Shown here piece after piece: positions 27,280 through 33,771 of a DNA stretch of 64,000 nucleotides. A model generated the notes under the pieces. That model searched no databases, was not told the DNA's origin, and saw only the letters and a list, made by a program, of their open reading frames with translations. Location of the stretch: assembly GCA_963814905.1 (NCBI GenBank), contig CAWFEM010000009.1, forward strand, positions 1 to 64,000. Direction: 5' to 3'. A program made the translations under genes and the position numbers. The stretch is from DASWJZ01 sp963814905. GTDB taxonomy: Bacteria > Pseudomonadota > Alphaproteobacteria > Rhizobiales > Afifellaceae. How positions within the stretch are numbered: the stretch's first letter is position 1; every line of letters starts with the position of its first letter.

Positions 27280-27732
27280 ATGCTGAAATCCATCGATCCG
27301 ATTCTGAACGCGGATGTGCTCTATGCCCTGCGCGCTATGGGGCACGGAGACGATCTGATCCTCGCAGACACGAATTTCCCCTCCGATTCCGTGGCGCGCC
27401 AGACCGTGCTTGGAAAGCTTCTCAGGCTCGATTGCGACGCGGCCCGTGCGACGAAGGCGATCCTCTCCGTCATGCCGCTCGATTCCTTCGTCCCGCATCC
27501 GGCACTTCGCATGGAGGTGGTCGACAGGCCCGGCGAGGTGCCGCCGGTGCAGGCGGAGGTGCAGAAGGCGATCGACGCGGCGGAGGGGAAGGCGATGCCG
27601 ATGGGCTCCATCGAGCGCTTCGCCTTCTACGATCTCGCAAAGAAAGCCTACTGCGTCGTCCAGACCGGCGAGCGCCGCTTCTACGGCTGCTTCGTCTTCA
27701 AGAAGGGCGTGATCCCGCCGGACGCGATGTGA
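27280..27732 (+). CDS. fucU: RbsD/FucU-family sugar mutarotase
   Basis: A 150-residue protein of the RbsD/FucU family, which speeds anomer interconversion of sugars such as L-fucose or D-ribose before phosphorylation or oxidation. The FucU-type signature is seen: LKSIDPILNADVLYALRAMGHGDDLILADTNFPS near the N-terminus with the catalytic His and Asp, and YGCFVFKKGVI at the C-terminus with the conserved Tyr. The length agrees with FucU (about 140). It is 90 bases after the deacylase and 15 before the ribokinase-like gene. Confidence 0.92.
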   Translation: MLKSIDPILNADVLYALRAMGHGDDLILADTNFPSDSVARQTVLGKLLRLDCDAARATKAILSVMPLDSFVPHPALRMEVVDRPGEVPPVQAEVQKAIDAAEGKAMPMGSIERFAFYDLAKKAYCVVQTGERRFYGCFVFKKGVIPPDAM

Positions 27733-27747
27733 GGCGGGCGCGCCGAC

Positions 27748-28685
27748 ATGGCTGAGACAAGAAGTGGCGTCGCGATCCTCGGCGTCTTCGTCGCCGATCT
27801 GGCGTTTCGTGCCGGGCGCATGCCGGGGATCGGGGAGACCATCCTCGGCTCCGGCTTCAAGCTCGGGCCGGGCGGCAAGGGCTCCAACCAGGCGGTCGCG
27901 GCGGTGCGTGTCGGCTCCGCGGTCACGTTCATCTCGCGGATCGGCGGTGACGAATTCGCTGCGATCGCGCGGCAGACCTGGCGCGAGGAAGGCGTGACGG
28001 CGCGCGTCGTGGAGGATGCCGACGCACCGACCGGCGCGGCCTTCATCTACGTCAACGACCAGAGCGGCGAGAACGCCATCATCATCGTGCCGGGTGCTGC
28101 CGCCAAAATCGCGCCTGAGGACGTGGAGGCGGCGGCCGACGCTATCCGCGGCTCGGCCGTCTTCGTGACGCAGCTGGAGCAGCCGATCCCCGCGGCGAAG
28201 CGCGGCCTGGAGATCGCGCGCGCGGCGGGCGTCGCGACCATCTTCAATCCCGCGCCCGCCGGGCCGGTGGACGACGACATCTACGCGGCTCTGCGACTAC
28301 GTCACGCCGAACGAAAGCGAAGCGGCGATTACTGACCGGGCTTCCGGTCACCAGCGTCGAGGAGGCGCGCAAGGCCGGCGATGCGCTCCTGAAGAAGGGC
28401 GCGGGAACGGCGCTGATCACGCTCGGCGAGGCGGGCGCGCTCTTCCACGATCAAGCGCAGTCCACGCTCGTCCCGGCGTTTAACGCGGGAACGGTGGTTG
28501 AGACGGCGGGTGCCGGAGACGCCTTCAATGGCGGCTTCGCCGCCGCGCTCGCCAGGGGCATCGATCCGGTGGAGGCGGCGCGTTTCGGTTGTGCGGTCGC
28601 CGGCATCTCGGTGACGCGTGCCGGCACCGCACCGTCGATGCCTTCGCTCGCAGAGGTCGAGGCGCTGCTGAAGAAGGGCCGATAA
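27748..28685 (+). pseudogene. rbsK: ribokinase-like PfkB-family sugar kinase, two frameshifts
   Basis: Conceptually about 310 residues of a PfkB-family kinase. PGIGETILGSGFKLGPGGKGSNQAVAAVR (GGKGxNQA sugar-binding motif) is at residues about 25-53, and VVETAGAGDAFNGGFAAAL (PfkB signature 2 with catalytic Asp) is near the end. The frame breaks at about 28290 (extra base in GCGGCTCTGCGAC) and again at about 28331 (extra base in GCGATTACTGACC). Reading through with both corrected gives CDYVTPNESEAAILTGLPV, a normal ribokinase segment. It would phosphorylate the sugar handled by the neighbours. Ribokinase is the nearest guess; other PfkB substrates are possible. Confidence 0.83.
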
Positions 28686-28706
28686 GCGCTTGTCTTGCGT
28701 GTTTTG

Positions 28707-28735
28707 TTGACAGCTAACTGTCTGGCTGCATACTG
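28707..28735 (+). promoter_or_regulatory. sigma70-type promoter candidate for the second ABC operon
   Basis: A perfect -35 TTGACA at 28707-28712 is followed by a 17-base spacer and ATACTG at 28730-28735 as a weak -10. It sits in the 212-base gap between rbsK and the binding-protein gene (start 28898), leaving a leader of about 155 bases. Confidence 0.45.
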
Positions 28736-28897
28736 GAAATGCCGCCTTCGGCACCTCGCCAGCGGGCTGTTGAGGGGAGTTTCAGGAACGCATCTAAACC
28801 ACGCCACGGGCCGGCGAACGGCGGCACGTTCGATCTATGCTGCACGTCCGGCGAGCGGCGCGTTGAAGAAACAGAAAAGTCAGACCGGGAGGGTCCA

Positions 28898-30535
28898 GTG
28901 AAAAAAGAGCTCTATGATCGGTTCATGGCCATGCAGGCCAGTCGCCGCCGGGTCCTGCAGGGTGCCGCGGCAAGCGCCGTCGCGATGGGTGCGACGGGCG
29001 TGCTCGGCCCTGTCTCGCGCGCATTCGCTCAGGATGACCTGCGCGCGCAGATCCTGAAGGTACCGGGTGTGGGCGTGGGATCGCCCACGGATGCCGACTG
29101 GCAGAAGGTCGGCGAGATGTGCCTCGGCCCGACCAAGGAGCGCGTCGCGGAGGGCGAGTTCGCCGGCGTCGAGCTGACCTTCATGGGGCTCAACAATCAG
29201 AACCTCCATAACTTCCTGTTCCGCGGGTTCCTGAAGCCCTGGGAGGCCTATACCGGGGCCAAGATCAACTGGATCGACCTCGCCCAGGCCGACTACAATC
29301 CGCGCCTGCAGCAGTCGATCGCCACCGGCACAGTCGATTTCGACATCATCGAGATGGGTGCGCCGTTCGAGGGCGACACGGCCGGCAAGGGGCTCCTCGA
29401 CGAGATGCCGGACTGGGTCAAGGAGCAGATCGATGCCGAAGACCTGGTGGGCTATCTGCAGCCGCCGGTCGGCACATGGGACGGCAAGACCTACCGCATC
29501 ACCATCGACGGCGACTGCCACACCTTCGCCTACCGCAAGGACTATTTCGGCGACGGATCGATCAGCGGCATGGCCGATGCGCCGACAAAGTGGGCAGAGG
29601 TCGACGAGGTGTCGATGAAGGTCAAGGGTCAGACCGACCCGCTGACAGGGCTCGACGCCTACGGCTTCCTCGATCCGCTGAAGGGCTGGGGCGGCTTCGG
29701 CTTCTACTTCCTTGAAGACCGCGCCACCGCCTACGCCAAGCATCCGGACGACCCGGCCTGGCTCTTCGATCCCGACACGATGAAGCCGAGGGTCAACAAT
29801 CCGGGCTTCGTGCAGGCGATTCAGGACGTCATGGACCTGATCGCAGCGAACGCCTATCCGTCCGACCAGATCAACGCCGATCCCGGCACCACGGCGTTCC
29901 AGCAGTTCCTCGCCGGCACCGGCTCGATGATCTGCTGGTGGGGCGACGTGGGCTCCAACGCCCGCACGTCGGATACCTCGGTCGTCGGCGACGTCGTTGG
30001 CTTCTCCATCAACCCCGGCGCCGACAAGGTCTACAACTCCAAGACCGAGGCCTGGGAGGAGAAGGAGAACTTTGCTCCGAACCTCGCCTACCTCGGCTGG
30101 GGCGTCTACGTGACGAACCGCGTCTCCGGCGACGAGAAGAAGCGCAAGGCGGCGTGGAGCGCGGCGGCGCATCTCGGCGGCAAGGACATCTCGCTGTGGA
30201 TGGCAGCCTATCCGTCCGGCTTCCAGCCTTACCGCAACTCCCACTTCAACTTCGACGAATGGGAAGCGGCGGGCTACGACCGCGCCTTCGTCGAGGACTA
30301 TCTCGGCTCGAACCGGGACAGCTACAACCACCCGAACGGCGCCATCGAACCGCGCATCCCCGGCATCTTCCAGTACTATTCGGTCGCCGAGGACGAGCTC
30401 GCCAAGGGCTTTGCCGGTCAATACGGCTCGGCGCAGGAGACCGCGGACGCGATCGCGGCCGCGTGGGAGAAGATCACCGACCAGATCGGCCGCGAGAACC
30501 AGATCAAGCTCTACAAGGCGTCGCTCGGTATGTAG
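28898..30535 (+). CDS. Tat-exported ABC transporter substrate-binding protein
   Basis: A 545-residue family-1 solute-binding protein. The N-terminus has a twin-arginine signal (QASRRRVLQGAAASAVAMG, cleavage after about residue 45 at RAFAQ), so it is exported folded to the periplasm. The mature part has FAGVELTFMGLNNQNLHNFLFRGFLKPWEAYTG and the usual LDAYGFLDPLKGWGG segments. The start is the GTG at 28898, preceded by GGGAGGG; the longer ATG at 28739 gives an unlikely N-terminus. It is larger than typical (about 430). The ligand is probably a sugar-type molecule. Two permeases follow. Confidence 0.92.
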   Translation: MKKELYDRFMAMQASRRRVLQGAAASAVAMGATGVLGPVSRAFAQDDLRAQILKVPGVGVGSPTDADWQKVGEMCLGPTKERVAEGEFAGVELTFMGLNNQNLHNFLFRGFLKPWEAYTGAKINWIDLAQADYNPRLQQSIATGTVDFDIIEMGAPFEGDTAGKGLLDEMPDWVKEQIDAEDLVGYLQPPVGTWDGKTYRITIDGDCHTFAYRKDYFGDGSISGMADAPTKWAEVDEVSMKVKGQTDPLTGLDAYGFLDPLKGWGGFGFYFLEDRATAYAKHPDDPAWLFDPDTMKPRVNNPGFVQAIQDVMDLIAANAYPSDQINADPGTTAFQQFLAGTGSMICWWGDVGSNARTSDTSVVGDVVGFSINPGADKVYNSKTEAWEEKENFAPNLAYLGWGVYVTNRVSGDEKKRKAAWSAAAHLGGKDISLWMAAYPSGFQPYRNSHFNFDEWEAAGYDRAFVEDYLGSNRDSYNHPNGAIEPRIPGIFQYYSVAEDELAKGFAGQYGSAQETADAIAAAWEKITDQIGRENQIKLYKASLGM

Positions 30536-30579
30536 TCCGCGTCGGTGGGGCTTCGGCTTCCCCGGCACGATCTAACGGT

Positions 30580-30602
30580 TGGCGGCGCCCCACGCGCCGC
30601 CA
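30580..30602 (+). other. intercistronic stem-loop after the second binding-protein gene
   Basis: TGGCGGCG (30580-30587) and CGCCGCCA (30595-30602) form an 8-bp stem with a 7-base loop between the binding-protein stop and the first permease start. It parallels the hairpin at 4632-4654 in the first ABC operon and has no T tract, so it is probably an mRNA-stability element. Confidence 0.5.
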
Positions 30603-30662
30603 GCCTGCTTTCCGGGGGGAACGATGTCGCTCAACCCGGTCCGTCGATGAAGTAACGGCCGA

Positions 30663-31781
30663 ATGCAAAGCACGTCGCCGATCGAGACCGACCGTCTCTT
30701 CACCGTCGCGTCGGATCATATGTCCCCCGGCCGCAAGACGCTCGGACGGGCGATTCTGCTCGCCGCTTCGCTGCTTCTCGTCGGCATGCTCGTCGCGCAG
30801 ATCCTGGACGCCGCCGAAGTCGCCGATCTCGGCTTCCAGACGTGGCGGCCGCTCCTTTACGCCTATCTCGCTTGGGCGGCGGCGCTGGCGGTCAGCCAGG
30901 TGATGGTCCGCGGCGAGCGTGGCCAGCGCACGCTCTTCGTGCTGCCCGCCGTGCTGTTCACTGTGTCGATGGTCGTGTTCCCGCTCGTCTTCGGCCTCTA
31001 CATCGCCTTCACCGACTGGAACCTTTCCTCGCTCACCGGCCGCAAGTTCAACGGCCTCGACAATCTGCGCCACATGTGGGCCGACCCGTTCTACTGGAAC
31101 GCGCTTGGCAACATGGTGTTCTACGTCGCGGCGGTGCTGGTGGAATACGCCATCGCCTTCGGACTGGCGCTCCTCCTCAACGCCGAGATCCACGGCCGCA
31201 AATTCTTCCGCGTCGCGTTCCTGCTGCCGCTCATGCTGAGCCCGGTGGCGGTCAGCTGGATGGTCGGCAAATCGATGATGGAGATCCGGTTCGGGCCGCT
31301 CGCGCGGCTGGCCCGCGCTCTCGGCTGGGAACATCCCTCCTTCTTCTCCACGCCCGCGGTCGCCAAGCTTTCGATCATGATCATGGATGCATGGACCTTC
31401 ATCCCGTTCATGATGATCATGCTGCTCGCCGGTCTGCAGGCGCTGCCGAAGGACATTCTCGAGGCGGCGAAGATCGACGGGGCGAGCGCATGGCAATCTT
31501 TCTGGAAGGTGGTGTTCCCGCTGATGCTGCCGGTCTCGATCACCGCCGTCATCATCCGCATCATCTTCAAGCTGAAGCTCGCCGACATCATCATCAACGT
31601 GACGTCCGGAGGCCCCGGCGGCGCGACGGATTCGGTCACGAGCTTCATCTATCGCGAATACCGCGACCGCTCGAATGTCGGCTACGGCACGCTGCTCGCC
31701 ATGGTCTATCTGGTGCTGATCGTGATTGCGGTGACGGTGTTCCTGAGCTTCTTGAACCGCCGCGTGCGGGACGTGAACTAG
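30663..31781 (+). CDS. ABC transporter permease, MalF-like
   Basis: A 372-residue permease. Residues about 28-48 and 60-80 are additional N-terminal membrane segments before the canonical six-helix core, whose EAA loop is EAAKIDGASAWQSFWKVVFP near residue 270. GLYIAFTDWNLSS is the typical start of the MalF-type core. It pairs with the next gene (25 bases downstream). No ATPase is encoded nearby. Confidence 0.92.
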   Translation: MQSTSPIETDRLFTVASDHMSPGRKTLGRAILLAASLLLVGMLVAQILDAAEVADLGFQTWRPLLYAYLAWAAALAVSQVMVRGERGQRTLFVLPAVLFTVSMVVFPLVFGLYIAFTDWNLSSLTGRKFNGLDNLRHMWADPFYWNALGNMVFYVAAVLVEYAIAFGLALLLNAEIHGRKFFRVAFLLPLMLSPVAVSWMVGKSMMEIRFGPLARLARALGWEHPSFFSTPAVAKLSIMIMDAWTFIPFMMIMLLAGLQALPKDILEAAKIDGASAWQSFWKVVFPLMLPVSITAVIIRIIFKLKLADIIINVTSGGPGGATDSVTSFIYREYRDRSNVGYGTLLAMVYLVLIVIAVTVFLSFLNRRVRDVN

Positions 31782-31805
31782 GCTAAGGAAAGTCGGGGGC
31801 AGGGA

Positions 31806-32729
31806 TTGAGCACGTCCAGCGTCGCACCAAATACGGGCGGCATCGGCGGCGGAAGCCGCGCGCTCCATATCGGCGGGCGCGTGCTGATCTACGGCGTCCT
31901 GATCCTGTGGGCGATCATCTGCCTCTTCCCGATCTACTGGACGGTGACGACGTCGTTCAAGGTCGCTTCCGACGTGATGCGCGGAAACATGGTCCCTTGG
32001 GTGGACTTCAAGCCGGGTTGGCTCGGCTGGCGCTCGCTCGGGCTTTCGCCGGAGACGATCTTCCAGACGTCGACGGTGCGCGAGGAGTTTCTGAAGCGCT
32101 TCATGAACAGCGCCATCACTTCGCTCAGCGCCTCGGGGCTGGCGGTCGTGCTCGGCTCGCTCGCCGCCTATGGGCTGAGCCGCTTCTCCTACCGCTTCCT
32201 GTGGATGCGCAACAGCGACATCTCCTTCTTCTTCCTGTCGCAGCTCATCCTGCCGCCGGTCGTGCTCGCGCTGCCGTTCCTGGTTCTCTACAAAGAGCTC
32301 GACGTGCTCGATACGCGCATCGGCATCATCATGATCTACACCTTGATGGTGATGCCGATCGTGATCTGGATCATGCGCGACCAGTTCAGCGCGATCCCGG
32401 TGGAACTGGAGGAGGCGGCGCTGGTCGACGGGCTTTCGATCTGGGGCGCGTTCCTGCGCATCGTCGTGCCGCTGGCGCTGCCCGGCATGGTCGCGGCCTT
32501 CATTCTCGCGCTGGTGCTTTGCTGGAACGAGTATTTCTTCGCCGCGCTCTTGACCAGCACCGACGCCAAGACGCTTCCGGTCATGGTGGCGAGTCAGACC
32601 GGCTCGCAAGGCATCAACTGGTGGGCGATGGCAGCGCTTTCCACCGCCGCGATCGCGCCGCTCGTGATCGTCGGCGTTGTGCTCGAGCGCTACATCATCA
32701 AGGGCATGACCGCGGGCGCGGTGAAGTAG
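31806..32729 (+). CDS. ABC transporter permease, MalG-like
   Basis: A 307-residue sugar-type permease with the MalG-style N-terminus FPIYWTVTTSFK, about six membrane helices and an EAA loop EAALVDGLSIWGAFLRIVVP near residue 205. The start is a TTG at 31806, supported by GGGGGCAGGGA just upstream; no ATG gives a better N-terminus. It ends the second ABC operon. The gene after it (FecR-like) has its own leader. Confidence 0.9.
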   Translation: MSTSSVAPNTGGIGGGSRALHIGGRVLIYGVLILWAIICLFPIYWTVTTSFKVASDVMRGNMVPWVDFKPGWLGWRSLGLSPETIFQTSTVREEFLKRFMNSAITSLSASGLAVVLGSLAAYGLSRFSYRFLWMRNSDISFFFLSQLILPPVVLALPFLVLYKELDVLDTRIGIIMIYTLMVMPIVIWIMRDQFSAIPVELEEAALVDGLSIWGAFLRIVVPLALPGMVAAFILALVLCWNEYFFAALLTSTDAKTLPVMVASQTGSQGINWWAMAALSTAAIAPLVIVGVVLERYIIKGMTAGAVK

Positions 32730-32821
32730 CGACAGCACAACGTCAGATAGCCGTCTACATGTTCCGCAATTAGCACGCCGTTAGCAGTGTCTCTTAGGAC
32801 AATGTGAATTTCCGCGTTCTA

Positions 32822-32850
32822 CCTCTCAAGGTTGAAAGTTTCTTGAGAGG
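32822..32850 (+). promoter_or_regulatory. perfect hairpin covering the ribosome binding site of the FecR-like gene
   Basis: CCTCTCAAG (32822-32830) and CTTGAGAGG (32842-32850) form a perfect 9-bp stem with an 11-base loop. The right arm contains AGAGG, the only plausible Shine-Dalgarno element for the ATG at 32860. As RNA the stem would hide it; as DNA it is a long palindrome that could be an operator. Confidence 0.55.
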
Positions 32851-32859
32851 AACAAGACA

Positions 32860-33750
32860 ATGGTTCGTTTCGCCAAGCTCTTGGCCGCTTCGCTGGCCCT
32901 TTGTGTCGGCAGCGCTTCCGCCATGGCGGCGGAGTGGCAGGTGGTCAGGGTTTCCGGGCTCGTCTGGGTCGTCGGCGAGGGGACGGAGCCGATGCGCGCT
33001 ACGCCGGGCATGGTTCTGCCGGACGACGCCACCGTCGCCACGACGAGCGGCGCGCGGGCGATGCTTCAAAGCGGCCGAGACATCCTCAATCTCGGGCCCA
33101 AGACGCAGGTGGCGCCGCAGGCCCGCAAGGTGCACGGATTGACGACGGTCCTGATGCGCCAGGGCATCCTCGACGCCGACATCGAGCGTCTCGGCGCACC
33201 GCACTTTCAGGTGCAGACGCCGACCCTCGCGGCGGTGGTCAAAGGCACGCGCTTCACTGTCACTGCGGCTTGGGCAGGCAGCGCTGTTGCGGTGAATAGA
33301 GGCATTGTCCAGGTGACGGCGCTTGCGCGCGGACAGTCGGTCGATCTCAGCGCCGGCCAGACCGCTACGGTGGTCAAAGCGGGTGTGGAGTTGCAGGGCT
33401 CCGGCCATCTTCCCGAGATCCATTCGGGTCAGCCGCAGACGCCGGTAGTGACAGCAAGCACGGCCGGCACCATCGGCAGCACGAACGCGGCGTCGTCAAG
33501 CCAGACGGAGACATCCAGCCAGCAAGATGCGCCCGGCCAGGAGAGCGGCACGACCGCTGAAAAGTCGAACAATGCCGGCGGCAACGGCAACGGCAACGAT
33601 GCAAACGCGGGCAGCGGCAACAGCAACGCCGGCGGCAATGCGAATGCCGGAAGTGGCAATAACAACGCCGGTGGGAACGGAAACGGCAATAGCGGCAACA
33701 GCAATAGCAATGCCGGCGGCAACGGGAAGGGTAACGGCAAGAGCAGCTAG
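32860..33750 (+). CDS. FecR-domain exported protein with Asn/Gly-rich tail
   Basis: A 296-residue secreted or periplasmic protein. Residues 1-24 are a Sec signal (cleavage near SAMAA/EW). Residues about 30-130 form a FecR-type beta-sandwich with TSGARAMLQSGRDILNLGPKTQV and TPTLAAVVKGTRFTVTA, the typical FecR strand pattern. The last about 100 residues are low complexity: first Ser/Thr/Gln-rich, then tandem NAGGNGNGN-like repeats. It is followed 21 bases later by a CHASE2-GGDEF-EAL gene, a pairing seen often in Proteobacteria, suggesting it supplies a periplasmic signal to that sensor. It is not a sigma-factor regulator here; no ECF sigma or TonB receptor gene is adjacent. Confidence 0.87.
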   Translation: MVRFAKLLAASLALCVGSASAMAAEWQVVRVSGLVWVVGEGTEPMRATPGMVLPDDATVATTSGARAMLQSGRDILNLGPKTQVAPQARKVHGLTTVLMRQGILDADIERLGAPHFQVQTPTLAAVVKGTRFTVTAAWAGSAVAVNRGIVQVTALARGQSVDLSAGQTATVVKAGVELQGSGHLPEIHSGQPQTPVVTASTAGTIGSTNAASSSQTETSSQQDAPGQESGTTAEKSNNAGGNGNGNDANAGSGNSNAGGNANAGSGNNNAGGNGNGNSGNSNSNAGGNGKGNGKSS

Positions 33751-33771
33751 GTTTGCTTCGGGGTAGCAGCC

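Noticed and set aside
30504..32738. Long minus-strand frame opposite the permease genes (also 25255-27498)
   Set aside because: Typical antisense shadows of high-GC genes: His/Arg/Glu-rich, no domains, and the plus-strand genes are unmistakable.
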